Below are positions 9,117 through 18,161 of a stretch of 64,000 nucleotides of DNA, one piece after another; position 1 is the stretch's first letter; each line of letters starts with the position of its first letter. The stretch is from Variovorax paradoxus (lineage in GTDB: Bacteria; Pseudomonadota; Gammaproteobacteria; Burkholderiales; Burkholderiaceae_C): the NCBI RefSeq assembly GCF_029919115.1, contig NZ_CP123990.1, positions 2,604,001 to 2,668,000 on the forward strand. The letters run 5' to 3'. Made by a program: the position numbers and the translations under genes. Below the pieces are notes generated by a model, which searched no databases, was not told the origin of the DNA, and worked only from the letters and a program-made list of their open reading frames with translations.

Positions 9117-10372
9117 GAACAGCCGTCATCGGCGCCGGCTGGGCCGGCCTCGCCTGCGCCGTCGAAGCCACGCGCCTCGGCCATGCCGTCACGCTCCACG
9201 AAGCCGCGCACATGGCGGGCGGACGGGCGCGGCGGGTCGACAACATGCACGGAATGGCGCTCGACAACGGGCAGCACATCCTCATCGGCGCCTACACCGC
9301 AACGCTGAATCTCATGTGCGATGTGGGCGTCGATGCAAGCACTGCGCTGCTGCGCATGCCGCTTTCGCTGCGTTTTGCCGACGGCGGCGGATTGAAGCTG
9401 CCGCGGCTGCCAGCGCCGCTCGATCTGCTGGCTGGCATCTTCAGCGCGCGCGGCTGGACATGGCGCGACAAATCCACCTTGCTGCGCACCGCCGTGCAGT
9501 GGCGCCTCGTCGGATTCCGCTGCGCGCCCGGCACTTCCGTTGGCGCGCTCTGCACCGGCCTCACACCGCGCGTGATGCACGAGCTGATCGAGCCGCTGTG
9601 CGTTTCGGCGCTCAACACGCCGGTCGATCAATCGAGCGGAGAAGTGTTCCTGCGCGTGCTGCGCGACGCACTTTTCAGCGGCAGCGGCGGCGCCGACCTG
9701 CTGATTCCGCGTGTGGACCTGGGTGCGCTTTTTCCTGACGCGGCCTTGACCTGGCTCGCACAGCATGGCGCCACGCTGCGCATCGGCACGCGCGTGCGCG
9801 CCATCTCGCGTCAAGGCGAGCAATGGCGCGTAGACGATGAGGGCTTCGATCAAGTCGTGCTCGCCTGCGCACCGTGGGACGCGGCCCGGCTGGTGCGCGC
9901 ATCCGGCCTGCCGGCAGAGCGCTGGTGCGAAACCACCGAGGCCTTGCGCTTCGAAGCCATTGCCACCGTTTATGTGCGCGGCGCCACACGCCTTACAGAG
10001 CCGATGCTTGCGCTGCGCAGCCATCCCGCCACGGCACCGGCGCAGTTCGTGTTCGATCGCGCGCAACTCGGCGGGCCGGAGGGCGTGCTTGCCATGGTCG
10101 TGAGCGCGAATGAAACTCCGCGCGAGGCGCTGGAGCATCAGGTGATGGCCCAGGCTGCCGCGCAGTTGGGACAGACCTCGCTGCAGCTCGTGCAGACCGT
10201 CGTGGAGAAGCGCGCCACCTTCGCGTGCACGCCGGCGCTCGCACGGCCGCCTGCGAAGATCGCCTCCGGCCTGCTGGCCTGTGGCGACTACACCGAAGGC
10301 CCCTACCCCGCCACGCTCGAAGGCGCGGTACTCAGCGGGCTCGCCGCCGCCAATGCCCTGCACTCACCATGA
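9113..10372 (+). CDS. hpnE: Hydroxysqualene dehydroxylase HpnE
   Basis: A 419-aa FAD-dependent amine-oxidase-fold protein that reduces hydroxysqualene to squalene. The dinucleotide-binding motif VIGAGWAGLACAVEA is at the very N-terminus, followed by the GGRARR and DNGQHILIGAY segments typical of HpnE. The start chosen is TTG at 9113, overlapping the hpnD stop; the frame is open further upstream, but only this start puts the FAD motif at the N-terminus. The C-terminal GDYTEGPYPATLEGAVLSG segment closes the FAD site. No squalene-hopene cyclase gene (shc/hpnF) lies in the window. Confidence 0.93.
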   Translation: MRTAVIGAGWAGLACAVEATRLGHAVTLHEAAHMAGGRARRVDNMHGMALDNGQHILIGAYTATLNLMCDVGVDASTALLRMPLSLRFADGGGLKLPRLPAPLDLLAGIFSARGWTWRDKSTLLRTAVQWRLVGFRCAPGTSVGALCTGLTPRVMHELIEPLCVSALNTPVDQSSGEVFLRVLRDALFSGSGGADLLIPRVDLGALFPDAALTWLAQHGATLRIGTRVRAISRQGEQWRVDDEGFDQVVLACAPWDAARLVRASGLPAERWCETTEALRFEAIATVYVRGATRLTEPMLALRSHPATAPAQFVFDRAQLGGPEGVLAMVVSANETPREALEHQVMAQAAAQLGQTSLQLVQTVVEKRATFACTPALARPPAKIASGLLACGDYTEGPYPATLEGAVLSGLAAANALHSP

Positions 10373-10671
10373 ACCACCTGCGTTATCTCGACTTCGACTA
10401 CAGCGAAGACACCGAAGGCCACGGCACCTTCGATGCAATGGCCACGACCGTGCCCGCCAAGACTCGCGAAGTGCTGGCCGAAGTTGCTGAAGTGCTGGCC
10501 TGGGCCAACGCCACCTTTCCCGATGCGCAAGGCGCGCTGGAAGACGGCGCCGCCTGGGACTTCGACCTGCAGCAGACCAGCGAAGCGCCGGAGCTCGACA
10601 CGGTGACCTTCTCGCTCAGCGGCACCGCCGATTTCTGCGCCGCGCTGCGCGAACAGTTCAGGCTGGACTGA
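10369..10671 (+). CDS. Hypothetical protein coupled to hpnE
   Basis: A 100-aa acidic protein (MNHLRYLDFDYSEDTEGHG) with no signal peptide or membrane segment. I do not recognise a family. The ATG overlaps the hpnE stop by 4 bp, exactly like the junctions inside hpnCDE, so it is almost certainly the fourth cistron of the operon. It is rich in Asp/Glu and has a predicted helix (residues about 30-50) in an otherwise mixed alpha/beta pattern. Its role in isoprenoid metabolism is unproven; it may simply be co-transcribed. Confidence 0.8.
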   Translation: MNHLRYLDFDYSEDTEGHGTFDAMATTVPAKTREVLAEVAEVLAWANATFPDAQGALEDGAAWDFDLQQTSEAPELDTVTFSLSGTADFCAALREQFRLD

Positions 10672-10711
10672 AAAGCCGATTTGCCGATCCCACTTGTTCA
10701 CGGAAAGAACC

Positions 10712-11017
10712 ATGGTCACCTGCTATCTCCGCTACATCGTCGATCCCTACAAGCTCAAGGAATTCGAGCACTACGGCAAGCTGTGGATTCCGCTGGTCGA
10801 GAAGTTCGGCGGGCAGCACCATGGCTACTTCCTGCCGTCTGAAGGTGCCAACAACGTGGCACTGGCGATGTTCAGCTTTCCGAGCCTGGCGGCCTACGAG
10901 CAGTACCGGGCCGATTCGATGCAAGACCCCGAATGCCAGGCCGCATTCAGGTACGCCGAAGACACCCGCTGCATCGTGAGCTACGAGCGCAGCTTCTTCC
11001 GGCCTGTGTTCTCGTAG
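10712..11017 (+). CDS. NIPSNAP family protein
   Basis: A 101-aa small ferredoxin-like alpha/beta-barrel protein matching the NIPSNAP pattern: MVTCYLRYIVDPYKLKEFEHYGKLW at the N-terminus and an AYEQYRADSMQDPECQAAF segment in the middle. The ATG at 10712 follows GGAAAG by 5 nt and is preferred over the TTG at 10694. Its function is not defined; related dimeric proteins bind small ligands or catalyse simple rearrangements. It lies 40 bp after the previous gene and may share its transcript. Confidence 0.85.
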   Translation: MVTCYLRYIVDPYKLKEFEHYGKLWIPLVEKFGGQHHGYFLPSEGANNVALAMFSFPSLAAYEQYRADSMQDPECQAAFRYAEDTRCIVSYERSFFRPVFS

Positions 11018-11026
11018 AGCGGGAGT

Positions 11027-11758
11027 TCAGGCGCCGAGCGCCACGCACAAGGCGTGCAGGTTCGGCACGATGAGCTGCGGCCGTGCGCCGTGCACCCACG
11101 GGCGCTCGTCGCGCACCAGCCAGGCTGCCTGCATGCCGGCGTTGAGCGCGCCCACCACGTCCAGCTCCGCGTCGTCGCCCACATGCAGCACGTCTTTCGG
11201 CAACAAGCCGACCGAAGCGGCCGCGGCGCGGAAAATCGGTGCATGCGGCTTGCCGCTGCCAAATGCGCGTGCATTGAAGGCGGTGCGAAACCATCGGCCG
11301 ACACCGGTCAGATGAATGTCGGCATTGCCGTTCGACACCGCCACCAGCGGATAGCGTTCGCTCAGCCACTTGAGGGCAGGCAGCGCGTCTTCGTACAGCG
11401 TCACGCGCTGGCGTTCGGCAAAAAAGGCATCAAAGGCCGGGTCGGCCAGCGCGGGGTCTTCGCCCGCCCGCTTCAGCGCCGTTCGAATCGATTCGCGGCG
11501 CAGCGCGCTCAGGTCGTGCGCCAGGTCTGAACGCTCCTTGGCGGTGGCTTCGCGCAGTTCGCGCAAGATGCCCGGCGTCAGCAGCAGCGAGGCGGTCTTG
11601 GGTGCCTCGCGCAGCAGCCACTCCTGCAGCACGGTCTCCGCACGCTCGATGGTCGGCCAGATCGGCCACAGGGTGTCGTCCAGGTCGAGCGAGATCGCGG
11701 CAATGCGCTTGATATCGAGGGGCTCGGCGTTCGCGAGCGCCGTGGAAGCGGAGGTCAT
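11027..11758 (-). CDS. HAD-superfamily hydrolase
   Basis: A 243-aa phosphatase-like protein. Motif I DLDDTLW carries the nucleophile and acid Asp pair (Asp25, Asp27), motif II is the AVSNGN segment, motif III is the Lys in [10 protein letters not shown], and motif IV is [13 protein letters not shown]. The helical cap inserted after motif I is of the subfamily I type. The substrate is unknown; flavin mononucleotide, sugar phosphates or phosphoglycolate are all possible. It is divergent from hemH with only 15 bp between the start codons. Confidence 0.88.
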   Translation of the reverse strand: MTSASTALANAEPLDIKRIAAISLDLDDTLWPIWPTIERAETVLQEWLLREAPKTASLLLTPGILRELREATAKERSDLAHDLSALRRESIRTALKRAGEDPALADPAFDAFFAERQRVTLYEDALPALKWLSERYPLVAVSNGNADIHLTGVGRWFRTAFNARAFGSGKPHAPIFRAAAASVGLLPKDVLHVGDDAELDVVGALNAGMQAAWLVRDERPWVHGARPQLIVPNLHALCVALGA

Positions 11759-11773
11759 GCCCGAGAATATCGC

Positions 11774-12808
11774 ATGCCTCAAGTCAACACGAACGACAGT
11801 TCCATCGCCGGGCGTACCGCCGTGCTCTGGTGCAACCTGGGCTCACCCGACGCACCCACCGCGGCCGCCGTCCGGCCCTACCTTGCGGAGTTTCTCGGCG
11901 ACCCCCGCGTGGTGGAGATTCCCAAGCTGGTCTGGGCGTTGATCCTGCACGGCATCATCCTTCGCGTGCGGCCCGCCAAGTCGGCCGCCAAGTACGCGAG
12001 CATCTGGATGCCCGAGGGCTCGCCGCTGAAGGTATGGACGCAAAGGCAGGCCACGTTGCTTGCCGGCTGGCTCGGCGAACGCCGCCACCGCGTGACGGTG
12101 CGCGACGCCATGCGTTACGCCAGCCCGTCTATCGCCTCGCGTCTCGATGCGCTGCAGGCCGAAGGCGCCACGCGTGTGCTGGTGCTGCAGGCCTACCCGC
12201 AGTATTCGGCCACCACGACGGCCAGCGTGATCGATGCGGTGAACGACTGGAGCCGCCGCCAGCGGCGTATTCCGGAGTTCCGCTTCGTCAACCAGTACCA
12301 CGACGATCCGGCCTACATCGAGGCGCTTGCGTCGGGTATCGAGCAGCACTGGAAGAAAGAAGGCCGCGGCGAAGTCTTGCTGATGAGCTTCCATGGCATT
12401 CCGGCGCGCAACATCGAACTCGGCGACCCCTACCAGGCGCAGTGCCTCGAAACCGCGCGCCTGCTTGCGGCACGGCTCGGCCTCTCCGCGGCCCAGCATC
12501 GCGTGACCTTCCAGTCGCGCTTCGGGCGCGCCAAATGGCTCGAGCCCTACACCGAGCCCACGTTGCGCGAGCTCGGCGCGAGCGGCGTGAAGCGCGTCGA
12601 CGTGGTGTGCCCGGGCTTTCCGGCCGACTGCCTCGAAACGCTGGAAGAAATTGCCATGGAGGGCCGCGAAGCCTTCATGCATGCAGGCGGCGAGGCCTTC
12701 AGCTACATCCCGTGCCTGAACGACAGCCCCGCGTGGATCACCGCGCTGGCGGGTATTGCCGAACGCAACCTGGCGGGCTGGCCGACGCAGCGGCCCGCCG
12801 GCACTTGA
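11774..12808 (+). CDS. hemH: Ferrochelatase
   Basis: A 344-aa enzyme that inserts Fe2+ into protoporphyrin IX, the last step of protoheme synthesis. It begins with the conserved N-terminal core [14 protein letters not shown], carries the catalytic-site segment [11 protein letters not shown] with His207, and ends with the [17 protein letters not shown] segment typical of bacterial HemH. Length matches the family. The start codon is 15 bp from the divergent HAD gene, leaving little room for two promoters. Confidence 0.96.
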   Translation: MPQVNTNDSSIAGRTAVLWCNLGSPDAPTAAAVRPYLAEFLGDPRVVEIPKLVWALILHGIILRVRPAKSAAKYASIWMPEGSPLKVWTQRQATLLAGWLGERRHRVTVRDAMRYASPSIASRLDALQAEGATRVLVLQAYPQYSATTTASVIDAVNDWSRRQRRIPEFRFVNQYHDDPAYIEALASGIEQHWKKEGRGEVLLMSFHGIPARNIELGDPYQAQCLETARLLAARLGLSAAQHRVTFQSRFGRAKWLEPYTEPTLRELGASGVKRVDVVCPGFPADCLETLEEIAMEGREAFMHAGGEAFSYIPCLNDSPAWITALAGIAERNLAGWPTQRPAGT

Positions 12809-12835
12809 GACGCTGGAACTCAGGAAGGCCCGCGC

Positions 12836-13342
12836 CTAGAACTTGCCCAAATAGTCCATCTTGCCGATCGGCATGCCCTTGTGGCGCAGCACGCCGTAGG
12901 CCGTGGTCACGTGGAAGAAGAAGTTGGGCAGCGCGAACTGGAGCAGGTAGCGCTGCGCGGTGAAATGCGCTTCGCCTTCGCGGGCCTTGATGGTGACGGG
13001 GCGCTCCTCGTGGCCGTCAATCAACGCGCGGTCCACGGTCGCCAGGAAGTCCTGCGTCTTCACGATACGGGCCAGCAGATCGTCGTAGGTCTTTTCCTCA
13101 TCGGGGAAGCTTGGCGCCGCGATGCCGGCGATGCGAGCCACGCCGAGCTTCGAGGCGTCGCTCGCGCGCTGGATCTGCCCGGCCAGCGTGAGCATGTCGG
13201 GTGCAAGCCTTGCTTCCACCAGCGTTGCGGGATCGATATCGTTGGCCTTGGCATGTGCCAGGCTCTTTTCGAGCAGATGGGTGAGCTGGCCGAGCCCGCG
13301 GGAGAAGACCGGCACGGAGAGGTCGTACATCGAAAGCGCCAT
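12836..13342 (-). CDS. DUF1993 domain-containing protein
   Basis: A 168-aa soluble protein of the DUF1993 family, whose members fold as DinB-like four-helix bundles. Seen here: MALSMYDLSVPVFSRGLGQL at the N-terminus and NFFFHVTTAYGVLRHKGMPIGKMDYLG at the C-terminus, with a conserved His in each helical half. No catalytic function is established. It lies 52 bp after the alpha/beta hydrolase on the same strand and could be the last gene of the Liv-type operon. It converges with hemH. Confidence 0.88.
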   Translation of the reverse strand: MALSMYDLSVPVFSRGLGQLTHLLEKSLAHAKANDIDPATLVEARLAPDMLTLAGQIQRASDASKLGVARIAGIAAPSFPDEEKTYDDLLARIVKTQDFLATVDRALIDGHEERPVTIKAREGEAHFTAQRYLLQFALPNFFFHVTTAYGVLRHKGMPIGKMDYLGKF

Positions 13343-13394
13343 GGCAAAAGTCCTTGTGGTTGGAATCGGCGGCGATTGTCTCGCCGACTTGCCA

Positions 13395-14279
13395 CTAGCG
13401 GCCGGCGGCCCGAATAAACCCTTCGATGAGCTCCAGTTGTTCGGGCACGTTGAGCGCGGGGGCGTGACCGCACCCCTCGATTTCGACCACTTGCAGCTGG
13501 CCCGAAACGCCAGGCCCCCGTTCCCGCATCTGCCGGGTAACCTCGGACAGCACCAGATCCGAATCGGCGCCGCGCAGGCACAGAACCGGCACCTCGATCG
13601 CGTCGTAGTGCGGCCAGATGAGGTAGTCGTTGTCGTGCGCGCTGAACTGCCGGACCATCGCCGGGTCGTAGTGCGGTGTGACGCGGCCGTCGGGCAGGCG
13701 GCGCGTGGAGCTTTCGGTCAACCGGCGCCACTGCGCATCGCTGAGCCAGCCATAGGGCTTGTAGACGGTACGAAAGAAAAGCTCGAGCTCGGCCACCGTG
13801 TCGAATGCGGGCGGCTCGCCGGCATAGGCACGAATGCGCTCGATGGCCGCCTGTGCAAGCTGCGGCGCGTTGTCGTTGAGCACCAGGCTCGCAATGCGCC
13901 CCTTCATTCGCGGCTCGAACAGGCCCGACGCGCACACCGTGCCAATGGCGCCGCCCATCGAGGTGCCGACCCAGTGCACGCGGCCTAGGCGCAGCTCGTC
14001 GCACAGGGCGCCGGCAAGGCGCGCGTAGAACGAGAGCTGGTATTCCTCGTCGGGCAGCGGGCTCCATTGGCTCAGTCCGCGGCCGATGGTGTCGGGGCAG
14101 ATCACGCGGAAGCCGCGCGCGGCAAAGTGCTGTGCCAGCTCGTCCATGTCGCGGCAGGTGCGCGCAAGGCCATGCCACGCAATGACGACCGGCGCATCGG
14201 ACGCGCCCCAATCGAGCCAGTGAATTTCGCGGCCGGCGAGTTGCGCGTAGCGTGAAACCGGAACGAGATCGTTGCTCAT
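13395..14279 (-). CDS. Alpha/beta-fold hydrolase, cytoplasmic
   Basis: A 294-aa esterase-like protein. The nucleophile elbow is GTSMGG (Ser107), the oxyanion turn is AWHGLAR, and the likely acid and base are in CLRGADSD and GCGHAPAL. There is no signal peptide. Its ATG overlaps the livM stop by 4 bp (14276-14279), so it is translationally coupled to the ABC importer and probably acts on what the importer brings in. In the context of the upstream secreted polyhydroxyalkanoate depolymerase, a hydroxyalkanoate-oligomer or ester hydrolase is a reasonable guess, but the sequence alone does not show it. Confidence 0.88.
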   Translation of the reverse strand: MSNDLVPVSRYAQLAGREIHWLDWGASDAPVVIAWHGLARTCRDMDELAQHFAARGFRVICPDTIGRGLSQWSPLPDEEYQLSFYARLAGALCDELRLGRVHWVGTSMGGAIGTVCASGLFEPRMKGRIASLVLNDNAPQLAQAAIERIRAYAGEPPAFDTVAELELFFRTVYKPYGWLSDAQWRRLTESSTRRLPDGRVTPHYDPAMVRQFSAHDNDYLIWPHYDAIEVPVLCLRGADSDLVLSEVTRQMRERGPGVSGQLQVVEIEGCGHAPALNVPEQLELIEGFIRAAGR

Positions 14280-15343
14280 CGCGCAGCCCTCGCCCTGAGC
14301 TTGCCGACGATGCCGGTCGGAAAGTAATACACCGACAGCACGAACAGCACCCCCAGCCACAGCAGCCACCGGTCGGGCGACAGCAGAGCGGCAAGCCAGG
14401 GCAGCCCGCTTGCCGCCTCGCTGCCCACGCGCAGCAGGTCCTGCAGGTAGCTTTGCGCCAGCACGAACAGCACCGCGCCGATGGCCGCGCCATACATGGT
14501 GCCCATGCCGCCGATCACCACGATCAACAGCACGTCGATCATGATTTCGAAGCTCAGCGACGTGTCTGGCCCGTTGTAGCGGAGCCAGATCGCGAGCATG
14601 GCACCTGCCAGCGTGGCGAAGAGCGCGGACAGCACGGCCGCCGTGGTGCGGTACACCACCACGCGGTAACCGATGGCCTCGGCGCGGAATTCGTTTTCGC
14701 GAATGGCCTGCAGCACGCGGCCGAACGGCGAATTCACGATTCGCAGCAATGCCAGCAACAGCACCACGGCGACGACGAACAGCAGGTAATAGCACAGCAG
14801 CCGGCCGTCGAGCGAAACGCCGAGAAACGGCTCTTCGGAGAACTCGAAGCTCGGCGAAATGAGCTCGGGCAGCTTGAAGGTAAGGCCGTCTTCGCCGCCG
14901 GTGAAGTCCGAGAGCTGCGAAGCCAGCGTCTGGAAGGCCGAGGCCACCGCCAGCGTGATCATCGCGAAGAAAATGGCGCGCACCCGGAGCGAGAACAGCC
15001 CGATGGCAAACGAGAGCACCAGCGAGATCGCGAGCGCCGCCCCCAGCCCGAGCAGCATCGCACCCCAGTTGGGCCCGAGCCGCGACGCCGAAATGGCGAT
15101 GCCGTAGGCACCGATGCCGAAGAACATGGTGTGCGCAAAGCTCACGATGCCGGTGTAGCCCAGCAGCAAGTCGAAGCTGGCCACCAGCACCACGAACACC
15201 AGGATCTTGGCCGCAACGCTGAGCGCCTTCACGCCCGGGAAGATAAAGGGCGCGAAGGCCAGCGCAATGAACAGCGCCACCAGCAGCAGCGCCAGCAGGC
15301 GGCTTCGGGGCATGTCGTTGGAGAGAAGTCGTTTCAGGAACAT
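14276..15343 (-). CDS. livM: Branched-chain amino acid-type ABC transporter permease LivM
   Basis: A 355-aa polytopic inner-membrane protein of the LivM family, with about 9-10 hydrophobic segments. It includes the family-typical GYTGIVSFAHTMFFGIGAYG stretch and the coupling-helix segment NEFRAEAIGY. It pairs with LivH as the translocation pathway. Members of this family carry branched amino acids, amides, urea or carboxylates, so the name alone does not fix the substrate. It is separated from livH by 13 bp and overlaps the downstream hydrolase. Confidence 0.93.
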   Translation of the reverse strand: MFLKRLLSNDMPRSRLLALLLVALFIALAFAPFIFPGVKALSVAAKILVFVVLVASFDLLLGYTGIVSFAHTMFFGIGAYGIAISASRLGPNWGAMLLGLGAALAISLVLSFAIGLFSLRVRAIFFAMITLAVASAFQTLASQLSDFTGGEDGLTFKLPELISPSFEFSEEPFLGVSLDGRLLCYYLLFVVAVVLLLALLRIVNSPFGRVLQAIRENEFRAEAIGYRVVVYRTTAAVLSALFATLAGAMLAIWLRYNGPDTSLSFEIMIDVLLIVVIGGMGTMYGAAIGAVLFVLAQSYLQDLLRVGSEAASGLPWLAALLSPDRWLLWLGVLFVLSVYYFPTGIVGKLRARAAR

Positions 15344-15356
15344 GGCGTCTTCTTTC

Positions 15357-16340
15357 TCAACGGTTGGCCACCGGGTACACGCCCTGCGGCCGCCACAGCA
15401 GCACGGCCACCATCAGCAAGATGCTCGCAAACTGCGTGAGCGTGGGCAGCAGAAAGCCGATGTAGTTGGTCATGAGCCCCACCAGCAGTGCGCCAATGAG
15501 CGCCCCGCCCGTCGAGCCCAGCCCGCCGATGATGATCACGATGAAGATCAGCACATTGACCTGCGCGCCCATCTGCGGCACCAGGTTCTGCTGGAACAGC
15601 CCCCACATCACGCCGCCCAGGCCCGCCAACGCGCTGCCCACCACGAACACGCCGACGAACAGCCGGCCGATGCGGTAGCCAAGCGACTCGACCATTTCGC
15701 GGTCTTGCACGCCGGCACGGATCAACAGGCCGATCTTGGTACGGCCCAACGTCCACGCGAGCAGCCCGAACACCAGCACGCCCACCGCAACCGCAAGCAG
15801 GCGGTACTTGCTGATGGCCGCATCGCCGATCAGCAGCGAGCCGCGCAGGGCTTCGGGCAGCGGCAGCGGCACCTGTGCGGGTCCCCAGATGACCTTGATG
15901 AGCTCCTCGCCGATGATCATGCCGCCCATGGTGATGAGGATCTGCTTCAGGTGCTGGCCGTACACCGGCCGCACGATGAAGCGCTCGAACGCCAGCCCCA
16001 CCGCGCCGGCCACCGCCATGGCCACCAGCATGGCTGGAAACACTGCCACAAGGTTGCGCCACAGCTCCTGCGAACCGGTCCAGTCGCCCATCAGGCCGAG
16101 CACGCTGCTGGCCACGAAGGCGCCGAGCGCAATGAATACGCCGTGGCCAAAGTTGAGCACGTCCATCAGGCCGAACACCAGCGTGAGGCCGGAGGCGATG
16201 ATGAAGATGATCATGCCCATGGCCAGGCCCGCCACGGTGAGTGTGAGCCACGTCGAGAACGAGCCGGTGAGCGGCAACGCGACCGCTGCGAGCACGGGGG
16301 CGAGAAGCAGCGGCTTCCAGTCGAAGTCGAGTGCTTTCAT
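15357..16340 (-). CDS. livH: Branched-chain amino acid-type ABC transporter permease LivH
   Basis: A 327-aa membrane permease with the LivH signature LTLVFGLMDVLNFGHGVFIALGAF and about 8 membrane segments. The ATG at 16340 (MKALDFDWKP) is the start. The frame is open another 189 bp upstream, but that stretch translates an intergenic palindromic repeat (PLPGEGWGGGSRP) and should not be annotated as protein. Partner of LivM. Confidence 0.93.
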   Translation of the reverse strand: MKALDFDWKPLLLAPVLAAVALPLTGSFSTWLTLTVAGLAMGMIIFIIASGLTLVFGLMDVLNFGHGVFIALGAFVASSVLGLMGDWTGSQELWRNLVAVFPAMLVAMAVAGAVGLAFERFIVRPVYGQHLKQILITMGGMIIGEELIKVIWGPAQVPLPLPEALRGSLLIGDAAISKYRLLAVAVGVLVFGLLAWTLGRTKIGLLIRAGVQDREMVESLGYRIGRLFVGVFVVGSALAGLGGVMWGLFQQNLVPQMGAQVNVLIFIVIIIGGLGSTGGALIGALLVGLMTNYIGFLLPTLTQFASILLMVAVLLWRPQGVYPVANR

Positions 16341-16367
16341 TGTTGCGCCCCCTTCTCTCGCTCCTTG

Positions 16368-16476
16368 CCCCTCTGGGGGAAGGCTGGGATGGGGGCTGAC
16401 GGCACTTGCAAGGCCATGCTGTATCGAAGGCCGCGAGCCCCCACCCCAACCCTCCCCCGGGAGGGGACGGAGAAAA
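16368..16476. repeat. Intergenic palindromic repeat between livF and livH
   Basis: An imperfect 22-bp inverted repeat pairs 16376-16397 with 16436-16457 (3 differences, allowing G-U pairs in RNA). The right half ends with a local CCTCCCCCGGGAGG hairpin. It resembles the element at 17232-17337 in size and order of motifs (GGGGAAGG.TGGGAT.GGGG, then GAGCCCCCACCCC). It lies inside the transcribed operon. Confidence 0.8.
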
Positions 16477-16488
16477 ACGTCGAGTACT

Positions 16489-17217
16489 TCATAGAGCCAA
16501 TCCAAGCAGCGACTGCTGCAATTGCGCATCCGCGGAGAACTCCGCCATGCCGCCGCTGTGCACCACGCGGCCGTTGTCCATCACCGCGACGGTGTCGCCC
16601 AGGCGCTGGGCGAAGTTGATGTTCTGCTCCACCAGAAGAATCGTCACGCCGCTGCGCTTGAGCTCGCCGAACGCATCGATCATGTTGTTGATGATGGCCG
16701 GCGCGAGCCCCTTGCTGGGCTCGTCGACGATGAGCAGTTCGCGCGGCTCGACGATGGCGCGCGACACCGCCAGCATCTGCTTCTGCCCGCCCGAGAGCTT
16801 GCCCGCCGGATGGTTCCAGAACTTCTCCACCGCCGGAAAGAGCTTGAATATCCACTTCAGCCGCGTGTCGTCCATCTGCTCGGCGTTCTTCGCGCCGCGC
16901 GCGGCGAGCAGCATGTTCTCCTTCACCGTGAGGTCGGAAAAGATGCCCATGTTCTCGGGCACATAGGCAATGCCCAGCTCCGCAATCTGCGGCGTGTGCA
17001 GGGCAGTAATGTCCTTGTCACCAAAGCGCACCCTGCCCTCCGACGCATGCCACAGGCCCATGATGGTCCGCAGCGTGGTCGTCTTGCCCGCGCCGTTGCG
17101 GCCCAGCAGCATGGTGAGTTGGCCCTTGGGCACATGCAGGTCGACGCCGTGGAGGATGTGATACGCCCCGATGTGCGTCTGCACGCCTTCGAGGGTCAAC
17201 AGGTTCTGAGTTGTCAT
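16489..17217 (-). CDS. livF: ABC transporter ATP-binding protein LivF
   Basis: A 242-aa ABC ATPase. Walker A GRNGAGKTT is at residues 39-47, the signature LSGGQKQML near 145, and Walker B LLIVDEPSKGLAP follows it, with the switch His replaced by the usual LivF segment ILLVEQN. It energises the LivHM permease together with LivG. The start is the ATG at 17217 (MTTQNLLTLEG); the open frame before it is repeat sequence. Confidence 0.94.
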   Translation of the reverse strand: MTTQNLLTLEGVQTHIGAYHILHGVDLHVPKGQLTMLLGRNGAGKTTTLRTIMGLWHASEGRVRFGDKDITALHTPQIAELGIAYVPENMGIFSDLTVKENMLLAARGAKNAEQMDDTRLKWIFKLFPAVEKFWNHPAGKLSGGQKQMLAVSRAIVEPRELLIVDEPSKGLAPAIINNMIDAFGELKRSGVTILLVEQNINFAQRLGDTVAVMDNGRVVHSGGMAEFSADAQLQQSLLGLAL

Positions 17218-17231
17218 CGGTGTTGCTCCTT

Positions 17232-17337
17232 CCCCTTTCGGGGGAAGGTTGGGATTGGGGCATGCGGCGCTTGAAAGGCCGCGGCGGTTCGACGGCCGAG
17301 AGCCCCCACCCCTGCCCTCCTCCAGCGGGGGAGGGAG
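17232..17337. repeat. Intergenic palindromic repeat between livG and livF
   Basis: A second copy of the livF/livH-type element. A local hairpin CCCCTTTCGGGGG starts it, then GGGGAAGGTTGGGATTGGGG (17241-17260), and a complementary C-rich arm (17301-17321) ending in GGGGGAGGG. It is transcribed within the operon and was mistaken for coding sequence only because both strands lack stops. Confidence 0.75.
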
Positions 17338-17353
17338 AAATTCATCGACGCCT

Positions 17354-18121
17354 TCATGCAGTCGCCTCCTTCGCAATGCCCAGGTAGGCCTCTTGCACCA
17401 CCGGCGATGCAATCACCTCGGCCGGCTCGCCATCGGCCACCAGCGTGCCGTTGTGCAGCACGATGATGCGGTCCGCGAGCTCGCGCACCACATCCATCTT
17501 GTGCTCGACCAACAGGATGGTCTTGGTCTTGTCCCGCTTCAGCTTGCGGATCAGGTCGAGAATGACTGGCGCCTCGGCAGCGTTCATGCCGGCCGTGGGT
17601 TCGTCGAACATGAAGACCTTGGGTTCGAGCGCCATCAAGAGCGCCACCTCCAGCTTGCGCTGGTCTCCATGCGGCAGGCTTGCCACCGTCGCATGCTCGC
17701 GCGACTTCAGCGCCACATCCGCCAGGATCTGGTCCGCGCGTTCGGTCAGCGCCTTGTGGTCGCTCCAGATGCTCCACAAATTGAGCCCGCGCCGGTGCGC
17801 GCCTTCGCGCGTGGCCTGCACCGCAAGGCGCACGTTCTCCAGCACCGTGAGGTTCGGAAACAGATTGGTGAGCTGAAACGCCCGCCCCAGCCCCGCATGC
17901 GTGCGCGCGGACGGCGAGAGGCCCGAGAGCAATTGCCCGTCGAGCGACACCGTGCCCGCGCTCGCCTTGAGCTGGCCCGAAATCAGGTTGAAGTACGTGG
18001 TCTTGCCCGCGCCGTTGGGGCCGACGATGGCCGTCAGCGTGCCCGGCGCGAAGGCGCAGCTCACGTTGTTGACGGCCACGTGCCCGCCGAAGCGGATGGT
18101 CAGGTCTCGGGTCTCAAGCAT
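17354..18121 (-). CDS. livG: ABC transporter ATP-binding protein LivG
   Basis: A 255-aa ABC ATPase. Walker A is GPNGAGKTT (residues 34-42), the signature is the variant SLPHGDQRKLEVA near 155-167, and Walker B VFMFDEPTAGMN is followed by ILLVEHKMDVV with the switch His. The C-terminal PVVQEAYLG is typical of LivG. It heterodimerises with LivF. Its start is 40 bp after the depolymerase stop. Confidence 0.94.
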   Translation of the reverse strand: MLETRDLTIRFGGHVAVNNVSCAFAPGTLTAIVGPNGAGKTTYFNLISGQLKASAGTVSLDGQLLSGLSPSARTHAGLGRAFQLTNLFPNLTVLENVRLAVQATREGAHRRGLNLWSIWSDHKALTERADQILADVALKSREHATVASLPHGDQRKLEVALLMALEPKVFMFDEPTAGMNAAEAPVILDLIRKLKRDKTKTILLVEHKMDVVRELADRIIVLHNGTLVADGEPAEVIASPVVQEAYLGIAKEATA

Positions 18122-18161
18122 CGTTGGTCATTTGCAAATAAAAGTCGGGGACCGGTCGGTC

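Noticed and set aside
16341..16529. N-terminal extensions of livH and livF reading frames
   Set aside because: They translate palindromic intergenic repeats; the internal ATGs match the family starts.
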